From: Bacteroidales bacterium
GTDB lineage: Bacteria; Bacteroidota; Bacteroidia; Bacteroidales; P3
Assembly: GCA_017550405.1 (NCBI GenBank)
Contig: JAFZPH010000006.1
Location: 1-64,000, forward strand
DNA length: 64,000 nt
Direction: 5' to 3'
The notes below the pieces were generated by a model. It was not told where the DNA came from and ran no database searches. It saw only the letters and a program-made list of their open reading frames with translations. A program made the translations under genes and the position numbers. Shown in pieces: positions 18,899-26,653 of this stretch. How positions within the stretch are numbered: position 1 is the first letter of the stretch; every line of letters starts with the position of its first letter.

Positions 18899-20200
18899 AT
18901 GGATATGTTAGAAAGACTATATCAAACCTATCTTCAGAGTCGGCAAGTGACTACCGACTCGCGGCAGATTACCCCCGGCTGCCTCTTCTTCGCCTTCAAG
19001 GGGGAGACCTTCGACGGCAACGCCTTCGCGCCCCAGGCATTGGAACAGGGCGCCGCACTATGCGTCATCAACGACCCTCAATACAAAGTCGACGACCGCT
19101 GCATCGTGGTGCCAGACGTACTCGACACCCTGCAGCAGCTTGCCGCACACCACCGTCGCCAACTCTCAATTCCCTTCATAGGCATCACCGGCACCAACGG
19201 CAAGACCACCACCAAGGAGCTTGTCCACGCCGTCTTGGCCAAACGCTACCAAACCCACGCCACAGCCGGCAACTTCAACAACCACCTCGGTGTGCCCCTC
19301 ACGCTCCTTGCCATCCCCGCCGACGCACAAATTGCCATCATAGAGATGGGGGCCAGCCACCCGGGAGAGATTGCCGACCTCTGTCACATTGCCGACCCCG
19401 ACTTCGGCCTAATCACCAACGTGGGCCGCGCTCACCTCGAAGGCTTTGGCAGCTTCGAAGGGGTTATCCAGACCAAGACCGAGCTCTACCGCCACCTCTC
19501 CGCCAAAGGGGGCACCGCCTTCGTCAATGCAGACAACGAGATCCTCACCGCACAGGCTGCCCAATGCGGTCTGAAAACCGTCACCTACGGCAGCGGCAAC
19601 GCCGACACTCGCGGCACCCTTGTGGGCAGCGACCCCTATATGCACTTCTACTTCGAAGTGTCCGACAACGTCTACAATGTCCGCACCCACCTACTGGGCA
19701 ACTACAACTTCGACAACTGCATGGCCGCCGTGGCCGTGGGGTTGCATTTCCGCGTGGAGCCGTGGGACATCAAGGAGGCCATCGAGCAATACGAGCCCTC
19801 GAACAAACGCTCGCAATACAAACAGACCGCCCGCAACGCCCTCTTCCTCGACTGCTACAACGCCAACCCCTCGAGCATGAAGGTGGCGCTCGACAACCTC
19901 GAAGCACTGCCCATGCCCAACAAGATGGCCATCCTCGGCAGCATGCGCGAACTGGGAGCCGAAAGTGCCAACGAACATAAGGCCATCGCCGACCGCCTTG
20001 CCGACTCCCCCATCCAAGCCATCCTCGTAGGCGAAGAATTCGGCTTTGTGGCCGACAACCCCGCATACAGCGGCCTCCAATGGTTCCCCGATGTCGAAGC
20101 CGCCAAAGCAAGCCTGCGGCAAACACCGCCCACCGGCTGCACCATCCTCCTCAAAGGCTCCAACAGCACCCGCATGTGGCTCCTCGAAGAGGTCTTATAA
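18899..20200 (+). CDS. murF: UDP-N-acetylmuramoyl-tripeptide--D-alanyl-D-alanine ligase
   Basis: This 433-residue cytoplasmic ligase adds D-Ala-D-Ala to UDP-MurNAc-tripeptide, the last cytoplasmic step of peptidoglycan precursor synthesis. The Mur ligase ATP-binding motif GITGTNGKTTTKEL is at about 96-109, followed by TAGNFNNHLGVPLTLL, typical of MurF. EMGASHPGEI and the central-domain NVGRAHLEGFGS come next, then the C-terminal domain with YNANPSSMK and KGSNSTRMW. An upstream in-frame ATG at 18863 is disfavoured because it touches the predicted transcription start. Unlike in many bacteria, murF is not inside a dcw cluster here; its neighbours are unrelated. Confidence 0.95.
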   Translation: MDMLERLYQTYLQSRQVTTDSRQITPGCLFFAFKGETFDGNAFAPQALEQGAALCVINDPQYKVDDRCIVVPDVLDTLQQLAAHHRRQLSIPFIGITGTNGKTTTKELVHAVLAKRYQTHATAGNFNNHLGVPLTLLAIPADAQIAIIEMGASHPGEIADLCHIADPDFGLITNVGRAHLEGFGSFEGVIQTKTELYRHLSAKGGTAFVNADNEILTAQAAQCGLKTVTYGSGNADTRGTLVGSDPYMHFYFEVSDNVYNVRTHLLGNYNFDNCMAAVAVGLHFRVEPWDIKEAIEQYEPSNKRSQYKQTARNALFLDCYNANPSSMKVALDNLEALPMPNKMAILGSMRELGAESANEHKAIADRLADSPIQAILVGEEFGFVADNPAYSGLQWFPDVEAAKASLRQTPPTGCTILLKGSNSTRMWLLEEVL

Positions 20201-20300
20201 TGATTGCTTGATTGTCTGATTGTCTGATTGCTTGAGTGTTTGAGTGATTGAGTGATTTGACTGCGCCAACTACTCAAGCATAAACACATTCAAGCAATCA
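20201..20300. repeat. Mirrored ATTGCTTGA oligomer repeat after murF
   Basis: Repeated TGATTGCTTGATTGTC-type units, then TGAGTGATTTGACTGCGCC, then the inverse CACATTCAAGCAATCA (20285-20300). The GTCAAATCACTCA core and the CAAGCAAT units also occur, inverted, near 1386-1453. It begins directly at the murF stop and could act as a terminator. Confidence 0.55.
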
Positions 20301-20355
20301 CTTATCCACGACCACCCAACGGCCGCCCTTCGCTCCACCCGAGAAAAGAAACTCT

Positions 20356-21102
20356 TCAGTCTATTTTTTCAGGCAGTATATGCACCTTCACCGAGTCCTC
20401 CACCGAGGCACTTACCCTGTCCAACTGGTCAACGGTGACAATGATGGTCTCCAATGGAGTGTCGAGGGCGTGCAGTTCGCGGAAAGCCTTATTGGCGGAT
20501 ATGTCCACCTCGCGGATGCGCGTCTCACGGATGTAGAGTACCTGTAGATGGGGATTATGGCTGATGTCGATAGCCGTGATACCCGGCGAGAAGATGCAGT
20601 AAATCTCCTCCAGCAAGGGGTTGTGGCTCACATCCAGCTGCTGCAACTGCGTATAGCTCACCTCCACCAGCTTCAGCTGCGGGCATTGGCTCAGGTCTAT
20701 CCGTTTTAGCGGAGTCTCTATGGCGCTGAACTGCTTCAGCCTCGGGCAGTGGCTCAAGTCCACGCTGTCCAACGGGTTCTCGCTACATATCAGCACCACC
20801 AGGCTGTCGAACATCTCCACCCCTTGCAACGACTGTATGCCCATATTATGCACATTCAGCAACTGTAATGCCCTGCCCATCGCGGTGCGTTCCACCACTT
20901 CACTCCGTGGCACCAAAAAGCCAAAGCGGCGCATTGAACGCTTGTAGGGCTTCACATAGCCCTGCTCTATCAGGTAATTCCTGAACACCTTGTCCGGCAC
21001 CCGTGCCACCTCCACGGCGCTGCCGCCCTCCAACTGCGGCTGCACCGAGGCGCAGCCGCAGCAGAGCAGTGTCAAAGAGATGAAAATGGCAAGCCACCGC
21101 AT
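20356..21102 (-). CDS. Leucine-rich-repeat lipoprotein
   Basis: A 248-residue lipoprotein (signal MRWLAIFISLTLLCCGC). From about residue 80 to 225 it shows six or seven degenerate leucine-rich repeats of about 20 residues with the core L-x-x-x-D-L/V/I-S-x-C/N-P-x-L, for example VDLSHCPRLKQF, IDLSQCPQLKLV, LDVSHNPLLEEI and IDISHNPHLQVL. This is the BspA-like/TpLRR style common in Bacteroidetes surface proteins. It starts 5 bp after the stop of the M56-TonB sensor gene and is the last gene of that operon, so it may be a structural or sensory accessory. The ligand is unknown. Confidence 0.75.
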   Translation of the reverse strand: MRWLAIFISLTLLCCGCASVQPQLEGGSAVEVARVPDKVFRNYLIEQGYVKPYKRSMRRFGFLVPRSEVVERTAMGRALQLLNVHNMGIQSLQGVEMFDSLVVLICSENPLDSVDLSHCPRLKQFSAIETPLKRIDLSQCPQLKLVEVSYTQLQQLDVSHNPLLEEIYCIFSPGITAIDISHNPHLQVLYIRETRIREVDISANKAFRELHALDTPLETIIVTVDQLDRVSASVEDSVKVHILPEKID

Positions 21103-21107
21103 ATAGG

Positions 21108-22619
21108 TTACTGCAACTTGAAATTGATAGGCAGCATATACCTAGACCGCACAGGATTGCCCTTGAATGTGGCGGGCTTCCACTTCGGCATGGCTTTCAC
21201 CACCTGCAAAGCCATCTCGTCGCACTCGGGGCTCACACCACGAAACACCGTGGCATCGCCCACGCTACCGTCTTTCTCCACAATAAACTGCACAAACACT
21301 TTGCCTTCCACCCCGTCGGCTTTAGCCTTTTCGGGATAGACAACCGACTTGGAAATGTAGGCAGACATGGCCTCGAAGCCACCTGGGTACTCGGCGAGCG
21401 AGAATGGACCATTGTCCTCCTTGCTAAACCAGTCCAACATCTCCTCCTCATCATTCCATGCCACCTGGTACCATTTAACTGTGCTGTCGTCAAGATTTAT
21501 CATAGCGGTCACACGGCTCGACTTCGCCACCGTTTCATGTATATTGACATTAAAGCGGACCGCTTCGGCCGAATCGGCAAACTCCTTGTGTTCGCCTACA
21601 GAGTCGAGAGGAATAATAACCCCCATAAATTCGCGTTCCACCAGCTGTCCGTCACGGTAGGTTTCGATGAACGGTGAGACCTCATACCTGCCGTCGGGGA
21701 TAGCCGCCTGTTCCTGCGCAGGCTCTTGGTTCTTGCAATTGGCAAAGAGCAGCAAAGCTGCCACTGGCAAGGCTACCAACGCCTTGACCCACCCTTTGTG
21801 GGATTTAGGTTGTTTCATCATGGTAATACGTTTTTTGATTGTTGAAAAATGAAAACTATTGACTATCGGGACATACTTCATCCCAGAAATTTGACAATAC
21901 AGCAGAGCGAGATAACGCTTGTACGACCCCTCATCAGCTTGCCGCAGCACCGCCTCGTCGGCCAGATACTCATGCACCTCGCACAAATCGCGCTCATACA
22001 GCCACACAAACGGGTCAAACCACAGCAGACAGCAGACCAGCTGCACCGCCAGCCTGTCCCAACTGTGACCCTGAGCGGCGTGCAACCTTTCGTGGCACAG
22101 CACCTGCTGCAACTCGGCATCGCTCATGCCACCGCGACCCACTACAATATAGCGGAAGAAAGAGAACGAGGGTTCCTCGTCGTCGGTCACCGCCACATGG
22201 AAACGCCCCTGACGGACATACGTGTACCTGCGCAGCGTGTGCCACAACACACCATAACGCACTGCCAGCAAAAGCACACTCACCGCTACCCCAGCCCAAT
22301 AAATCACGCCCAACACCGTCCACACGTCCAAACTACGGGCCACCGCCACATTTTCCCCAACCACTGGCTGCGGCACAACGTCCACCGGAGCATACTGTCC
22401 AGGTGCAGGCAACTCCAGCAGATAGCCGCCACCCCACCCAGCAGAAGGCGCAACAACGGCAACCTGAGGATGCACCAACGGCAACACCAAACTCAGCGCC
22501 AAAGTCGACAACAGAAAGAAACGGTTCACATTCAGGCAATGCTCACGCCGCAACAGCAAGCGGTACAGCCCCCAGAACAAAGCAGTGCCTACTACGGCAA
22601 AAAACAGATAGCGTATCAT
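21108..22619 (-). CDS. BlaR1-type M56 metallopeptidase sensor with TonB C-terminal domain
   Basis: A 503-residue inner-membrane protein. The N-terminal half has four hydrophobic segments (about 1-22, 36-52, 92-115 and one after 270) and an M56 peptidase core with the zinc motif HERLH (about 173-177, in VLCHERLHAAQGHSWDRL). Family members are anti-repressor proteases that cleave BlaI/MecI-type repressors. A further hydrophobic segment (about 278-294) leads to a periplasmic part. The last 100 residues are a TonB C-terminal domain (FVQFIVEKDGSVGDATVFRG, ending MLPINFKLQ) instead of the penicillin-binding domain of BlaR1. Its ATG overlaps the blaI-like stop by 4 bp, as expected for a repressor/antirepressor pair. 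The signal sensed is unknown; there is no beta-lactamase gene nearby. Confidence 0.88.
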   Translation of the reverse strand: MIRYLFFAVVGTALFWGLYRLLLRREHCLNVNRFFLLSTLALSLVLPLVHPQVAVVAPSAGWGGGYLLELPAPGQYAPVDVVPQPVVGENVAVARSLDVWTVLGVIYWAGVAVSVLLLAVRYGVLWHTLRRYTYVRQGRFHVAVTDDEEPSFSFFRYIVVGRGGMSDAELQQVLCHERLHAAQGHSWDRLAVQLVCCLLWFDPFVWLYERDLCEVHEYLADEAVLRQADEGSYKRYLALLYCQISGMKYVPIVNSFHFSTIKKRITMMKQPKSHKGWVKALVALPVAALLLFANCKNQEPAQEQAAIPDGRYEVSPFIETYRDGQLVEREFMGVIIPLDSVGEHKEFADSAEAVRFNVNIHETVAKSSRVTAMINLDDSTVKWYQVAWNDEEEMLDWFSKEDNGPFSLAEYPGGFEAMSAYISKSVVYPEKAKADGVEGKVFVQFIVEKDGSVGDATVFRGVSPECDEMALQVVKAMPKWKPATFKGNPVRSRYMLPINFKLQ

Positions 22620-23017
22620 TTCTCTAACTCTTTGGTTAATGATTCAAGATCCTCGAGTGTCACCGCCTTCTTGTCGACCAAAAACGACACCATGCTGCGG
22701 AACGACGACCCGAAATAATTCCTCGCCATGCGACCCAGCATCTGCCCCGAGTACTCCTCGCGGCTGACGATGGGATAATAGCGGTTCGCCTTGTTGAAGG
22801 TCTCGTGAGCCACAAAACCCTTCTTCTCCAGTATCCTTACTATTGTAAGGATAGTATTATAGGCGGGTTTGGGCTCCTCGATGGCATCTGAATCATCGTT
22901 GCTCCCATTCGGTCGCGACGATATTGCCGCCACAATCTCGTTGGCGAACCCCTGTCCGACGGCCCAAATCGCCTGCATCACCTGCTCTTCGGCCTTTGTC
23001 AATTCTTTTGTTTCCAT
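22616..23017 (-). CDS. BlaI/MecI/CopY-family transcriptional repressor
   Basis: A 133-residue winged-helix repressor. The N-terminal DNA-binding domain carries LTKAEEQVMQAIWAVG, then PAYNTILTIVRILEKKGFVAH, the recognition-helix and wing signature of the BlaI/MecI/CopY (Penicillinase_R) family. The C-terminal part is the helical dimerisation region, where the M56 protease would cut. It lies between the upstream lipoprotein (gap 31 bp) and the M56 sensor (4-bp overlap). A perfect 7-2-7 palindrome at 23575-23590, upstream of the first gene, is a candidate operator, so autoregulation is likely. Confidence 0.92.
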   Translation of the reverse strand: METKELTKAEEQVMQAIWAVGQGFANEIVAAISSRPNGSNDDSDAIEEPKPAYNTILTIVRILEKKGFVAHETFNKANRYYPIVSREEYSGQMLGRMARNYFGSSFRSMVSFLVDKKAVTLEDLESLTKELEK

Positions 23018-23048
23018 ATACTATGTATTATTATGTTTATTCAAAATA

Positions 23049-23555
23049 TCATTCTGCCGGCTTAAGTACCACACTTCCACACTGGGCAAAACGCCCTTTC
23101 ATCGGATACTCGAAACAAAAAGTATCGAGATAACATTCCAGCACGGCACGGAACTGTCCATCCCATTCCTCCGACGGATTGCCATTCGCTTTGCCGACCC
23201 ATTGATAGAAAAAATGGTCAACCGTCCCGCCAGGCGCAAAATATGCCCTCCCCCAGAAACGATATGGCTCACTCCACTCCATACCCGATTTGCGCATCTC
23301 GCCCACCAGCCCCTGAAAGAAGCCGGTCCAAGCCTGCATATAACCGGCCGGAACACTGTCGCCAAAAAGCGGCAAGCCACTCGGATAAAGCGTCTCCATG
23401 GCTTCAAGCGTAATACCCCGCTCCTTCGCCTCCGTGAGCAGCATTGCCTTGCCCGGCAGCTTATCCAGTCGGTGAGAAAGATTTCTCCCACTGTCGCAAG
23501 CAGTCAAAGCTAGAACCGAACTAAACAATGCACACAACAAAAATACCTTACTCAT
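23049..23555 (-). CDS. Lipoprotein of unknown function, first gene of the BlaI/M56 operon
   Basis: A 168-residue protein with lipoprotein signal MSKVFLLCALFSSVLALTAC. I recognise no family. The mature part is mixed alpha/beta in appearance and rich in aromatic residues (YRFWGRAYFAPGG, DHFFYQWVGKANG), ending CGSVVLKPAE. It is the promoter-proximal gene of a four-gene set with the BlaI-type repressor (31 bp downstream), the M56-TonB protease and the LRR lipoprotein, so it may be the output or ligand-presenting component of that sensor. That assignment is inference from position only. Confidence 0.65.
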   Translation of the reverse strand: MSKVFLLCALFSSVLALTACDSGRNLSHRLDKLPGKAMLLTEAKERGITLEAMETLYPSGLPLFGDSVPAGYMQAWTGFFQGLVGEMRKSGMEWSEPYRFWGRAYFAPGGTVDHFFYQWVGKANGNPSEEWDGQFRAVLECYLDTFCFEYPMKGRFAQCGSVVLKPAE

Positions 23556-23574
23556 GATACAAAATTAATTATAT

Positions 23575-23590
23575 AACTAAATTTTTAGTT
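23575..23590. promoter_or_regulatory. Candidate BlaI-type operator
   Basis: AACTAAATTTTTAGTT is a palindrome with 7-bp arms and a 2-bp centre, 20 bp upstream of the ATG of the first gene in the repressor operon. The position suits autoregulation, but I do not know the binding sequence of this repressor, and no promoter was placed with confidence. Confidence 0.35.
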
Positions 23591-23649
23591 CCATAACGAC
23601 ATTTTAATTCTATTATTGTGCGAAGACAAAAAAATATATCATTTTTTTA

Positions 23650-23895
23650 TCCCGAATGGGTCATTGGGTTGAACTAGCGTTAAGTATATTCCGAGTTGTA
23701 TCATCGTTGTATCAATGAAGCAGCTTCAAAAAACAGTTGTTCGTTCGTTGTCCGTCACCCTGACGGACAACGAGCGGCCAAAGAAGTAAAAACGAACAAA
23801 TAGGGAAGGACGCTACAGCGTACGGACAAGGGACTACATCCGATTATAGAAGACGGCCTAATGGCCGATTGGGGTTTAAACAACCGAATTGGGAT
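23650..23895. repeat. Interspersed repeat family A, divergent copy 4
   Basis: Ends ATCCCGAATGGGTCATTGGG (about 23649) and the inverse AACCGAATTGGGATAA (about 23882-23897) match the ends of the 15968-16193 family, but the interior differs. Near the right end is a further half-site CTAATGGCCGATTGGGGTT. It occupies most of the gap 23591-23895 between the BlaI operon and the coiled-coil protein gene; no gene is seen. Confidence 0.5.
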
Positions 23896-23923
23896 AAAAA
23901 AAAGCCCCGCATCACTGCGAGGC
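23896..23923 (-). terminator. Rho-independent terminator of the coiled-coil outer-membrane gene
   Basis: On the minus strand GCCTCGCA-GTGA-TGCGGGGC followed by eight T, 24 bp after the stop of the gene at 23948. Classic intrinsic terminator. Confidence 0.85.
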
Positions 23924-23947
23924 TCCGTGATATGAAAACGGAAACGT

Positions 23948-24871
23948 TTACAGAACAAAGCGGATACCGAATTCGTGGATCTTCGTATTGCCTGATGTAT
24001 AGGTGGGCAACAGGTTGAAATAGATCTCGGTACCGGGGGAGAAGATGAACCAGCGACTCTGGGTGCCGATGCTGGCATCAACACGGAACTGGTTGAACTT
24101 TGCACCTTCGGCAGTCAGTTTCGGAAAATTGAATCCGGGAGCGACACCAATATACCAGCCGTGCTCATTGTCCTTGTTGATGTGGCTGAGCTTGATGGGA
24201 ACGAAGATGGTGCTGTACTGTCTCGACTGCTCTTTGCCAGCGAAAGAGTTGAGGGTGATACCCTTGTCCACGTCGGCTTGGTTGAAGAGGTGGCTATAAG
24301 TGAGGTACGTGAAACGATAGCCGACACCGACGTTGAAGTCCCAACGCTTGGCAATGGGGCGGTGATAGTCGAAGACGACACCCACGTTGGCACCCACACT
24401 ATTGTAAAGACTGTTTTTGGTGTAGATGCGACGGGCGGAAACGATGCTGACGTAGGGGTCGGCGGTGAAATTAGGATGACGGCCCCAGGCGGCATAATGC
24501 TCCTGGCGTTTGCGCTTTTTCTCGGCTTTTTTCTGCTCGGCTTTGGCCTTGTTCTCGGCCTTCACCTGCTCGCGTTTAATACGGTCCTGCTCCTTCTTGG
24601 CGGCTTTCTCAGCTTCTTTCTGCTGTTCTTTCTGCAGTTTCTGCTGCTCCTTTATGCGCTCTTCCTGAGCTTTCTGGGCGGCTTTCTGCTGCTCTTTCTG
24701 CAGAGCTTCCTGTTCTTTCTGCTGCTGCTTGAGCAATTCCTGCTGTTCTTTCTGCTGCTGTTTCAGCAGTGCTTCCTGTTGTTTGGCACGCTCGATGGAG
24801 TCGTTGCTCTGGGCATAAGCTGCACCAGCAGTCAAACACATGGCGATCAATAGGATATAAAATTTCTTCAT
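23948..24871 (-). CDS. Exported protein with Gln/Lys/Glu-rich coiled coil and C-terminal beta-barrel
   Basis: A 307-residue protein with signal peptide MKKFYILLIAMCLTAGAAYAQ. Residues about 22-125 are an extremely biased coiled coil of K, E, Q and A with repeated LLKQQQKEQ and LQKEQQK units. Residues about 130-307 have the alternating aromatic/polar pattern of a small outer-membrane beta-barrel (YNSVGANVGVVFDYHRP, WDFNVGVGYRFTYLTY), ending in a terminal hydrophobic residue (FGIRFVL). Such an arrangement suits an outer-membrane barrel with a long periplasmic rod, but the function is unknown. It is a single-gene unit with its own terminator. Confidence 0.72.
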   Translation of the reverse strand: MKKFYILLIAMCLTAGAAYAQSNDSIERAKQQEALLKQQQKEQQELLKQQQKEQEALQKEQQKAAQKAQEERIKEQQKLQKEQQKEAEKAAKKEQDRIKREQVKAENKAKAEQKKAEKKRKRQEHYAAWGRHPNFTADPYVSIVSARRIYTKNSLYNSVGANVGVVFDYHRPIAKRWDFNVGVGYRFTYLTYSHLFNQADVDKGITLNSFAGKEQSRQYSTIFVPIKLSHINKDNEHGWYIGVAPGFNFPKLTAEGAKFNQFRVDASIGTQSRWFIFSPGTEIYFNLLPTYTSGNTKIHEFGIRFVL

Positions 24872-24945
24872 AGTGATGGATTTTTATGTTTCGTGGATAA
24901 CGCAACAACAGACAATATATTGTTCAGCAACGAAAAAATATATAT

Positions 24946-24980
24946 ACAAAAAAGAAGGAGTCAAAAATATGACTCCTTCC
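24946..24980 (-). terminator. Terminator of tRNA-Pro
   Basis: GAAGGAGTCA / TGACTCCTTC hairpin (24954-24979) followed on the minus strand by a T-rich run, 11 bp after the tRNA 3' end. Confidence 0.8.
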
Positions 24981-24990
24981 TTTCTCTAAG

Positions 24991-25064
24991 TCGGGGCGAA
25001 AAGACTCGAACTTTCGACCCCTTGCACCCCATGCAAGTGCGCTAGCCAACTGCGCCACGCCCCG
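24991..25064 (-). tRNA. tRNA-Pro (anticodon GGG)
   Basis: A 74-nt cloverleaf on the minus strand: acceptor CGGGGCG pairs with CGCCCCG, D-stem GCGC/GCGC, and anticodon stem CTTGC/GCAAG with loop ATGGGGT, so the anticodon is GGG reading CCC and CCU. T-arm GAAAG-TTCGAGT-CTTTT has a G-T closing pair. The discriminator is A, and CCA is not encoded. C1-G72 is typical of bacterial tRNA-Pro. It has its own promoter (25111-25141) and terminator. Confidence 0.95.
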
Positions 25065-25110
25065 AACTTGTTTTGTTCCGATGGTGATTATCTCCTCTCG
25101 AAAACGGGTG

Positions 25111-25141
25111 CAAAGATACAACTATTTTTTATTCTGACAAA
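25111..25141 (-). promoter_or_regulatory. Promoter of tRNA-Pro
   Basis: Minus strand TTTG (25138-25141), 19-nt spacer, TATCTTTG (25111-25118). An A8 tract runs directly into the -33 box (AAAAAAAATTTTG). The same layout precedes tRNA-Asn. Confidence 0.75.
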
Positions 25142-25207
25142 ATTTTTTTTCGAAATTATTAGGCTCAGCGAACGATAAAGCTCCACAACAACTTATTCTA
25201 CAGAATG

Positions 25208-26647
25208 TTATTTCTTTGGAAATAATTCAACGTATACCACGTTTCCCTGCATGCTTTGGGCGTTGACAATATCGTTTTGCTGCCCACTTTTATAGGAAAT
25301 TTGGCCTCCGGAGGGCAAGCATGATTCGACATATCGCTGTATATTACTGATTCTTCGTGCGATAATCATTTCACGATAGGAAGCATCATCTTCCTGTGGA
25401 CAGTATAATGTAAACTGTGCCAAAACGTTACTATTATCACGCAGATAATCGACAATGGGCTGGAGAGATTGACGGGCACTGGCAGAAAGTTCAATGTCGC
25501 CGTCCTCTAGGAAGAGGTTGTCGAACACCAAGGCCCGCCCAAAGGGCAGACGCGAAAGGGTGATGTCGGCGGTTTGGCTGGCGATAAGCAGATTCTCGTT
25601 CGGACGGACAAGGGAGACCGTTTTGTTGCAGTTGTAATAGTCCTGCCGGGTGACAACGAGGCGGTAATTGTTGTCGGGGAGAGCAAAGAGGTGGTAGGCT
25701 CCCGTAGAGTCGCTGGTGGCTGAGGCCACAAGGCGCCCTTGGCGGAGAAGACGGATGTCGGCAGCAGGCACAGGCCGCTGATGCTCGTCGACCACATGGC
25801 CGGTGAGCATAACCCCGTCGAGGTCGCCGGAAAAGGTGAAGAGCTGCTCCTTGCCGTTGCGGGTGGTGAGCCAATAGCCGCCATCGCCGTCGGAGTCGAA
25901 AGCCATCTCCCAGTCGTCGCCGTCGCTGTTGATGGGTTCGGGGAGCGGCTGGACGACATAATTGTCGAAGATAATGTCATCGGGTTTGGCACCCCATTTA
26001 ATGCGGACGGCATAGAGGTTGAAGCCTTCGGGAGCTCCGGGCATGCCATCGGAGGCGAAGATAAGGTATCCGTCATAGAAAACAGGGCTTATCTCGTTGC
26101 CCTGGGTGTTGATGGTGTTGCCGAGGTTGATGGGGGCAGACCACCGGCTACCGTTCCAGTGGGAGTACCACAGGTCGTAGCCGCCCAGTCCCACCTTACC
26201 TCTGGAGGAGAAGACCATGGCGTTGCCATCGGGCGAGAAGACGGGATGGCAGATGTCGCGGTACCACGACTTGACCTCGACATGGCGGTTCTTGAACAGC
26301 TTGGCGTTGGTGTGGACATTGAGACTGGTGTTCACGGCCTGTTCGCTGCCTGTGGAGAAATAGAGGAGACTGTCGCGGTTGTTGCGCACCACATACACAG
26401 CCTCCGGGCACAGCCGTCCGGCAATGGTGTCGGGAAGGAGGGCGGTGATGGCGGGAGCCGTGGTGCGCGCGGAGACCAGCACACCGTTCTGACAGGCATA
26501 GAGTGTGCTGTCGATTACCGAGAGATTGCTGAGCCCCCAGGGCAGGGGTATGCTGCCCAAAGGGGTGACGGCAATGGGTGCCTGCGAGCGGGCGGCAGGA
26601 GCGAGCAACGCAACAAGGAGCAGGAGTATGGGGAATGGCTTACGCAT
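25208..26647 (-). CDS. PD40 / carboxypeptidase-regulatory / OmpA-like exported protein (PorE-like)
   Basis: A 479-residue protein with signal peptide MRKPFPILLLLVALLAPAARSQ. Residues about 135-260 carry WD40-like PD40 beta-propeller strands (HPVFSPDGNAMVFSSRG, GGYDLWYSHWNG). Residues about 280-365 form a carboxypeptidase regulatory-like fold (VMLTGHVVDEHQRPVPAADI, with YNCNKTVSL). The C-terminal 100 residues look like a degenerate OmpA-type domain (LSASARQSLQPIVDYL, ISNIQRYVESCL). This order matches the T9SS/gliding-associated PorE family, but the N-terminal TPR region usual there is absent and the peptidoglycan-binding motif is weak. It sits 6 bp after lon, so it is cotranscribed. A periplasmic scaffold role in T9SS is inference. 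Confidence 0.72.
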   Translation of the reverse strand: MRKPFPILLLLVALLAPAARSQAPIAVTPLGSIPLPWGLSNLSVIDSTLYACQNGVLVSARTTAPAITALLPDTIAGRLCPEAVYVVRNNRDSLLYFSTGSEQAVNTSLNVHTNAKLFKNRHVEVKSWYRDICHPVFSPDGNAMVFSSRGKVGLGGYDLWYSHWNGSRWSAPINLGNTINTQGNEISPVFYDGYLIFASDGMPGAPEGFNLYAVRIKWGAKPDDIIFDNYVVQPLPEPINSDGDDWEMAFDSDGDGGYWLTTRNGKEQLFTFSGDLDGVMLTGHVVDEHQRPVPAADIRLLRQGRLVASATSDSTGAYHLFALPDNNYRLVVTRQDYYNCNKTVSLVRPNENLLIASQTADITLSRLPFGRALVFDNLFLEDGDIELSASARQSLQPIVDYLRDNSNVLAQFTLYCPQEDDASYREMIIARRISNIQRYVESCLPSGGQISYKSGQQNDIVNAQSMQGNVVYVELFPKK

Positions 26648-26653
26648 AGCTGA

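Noticed and set aside
18829..19980. A 383-codon frame overlapping murF in another phase
   Set aside because: Arginine/histidine/proline-rich shadow of the GC-rich murF coding sequence.
20356..23555. Beta-lactam resistance locus
   Set aside because: BlaI and M56 genes are present, but there is no beta-lactamase or penicillin-binding sensor domain; the sensor ends in a TonB domain instead.
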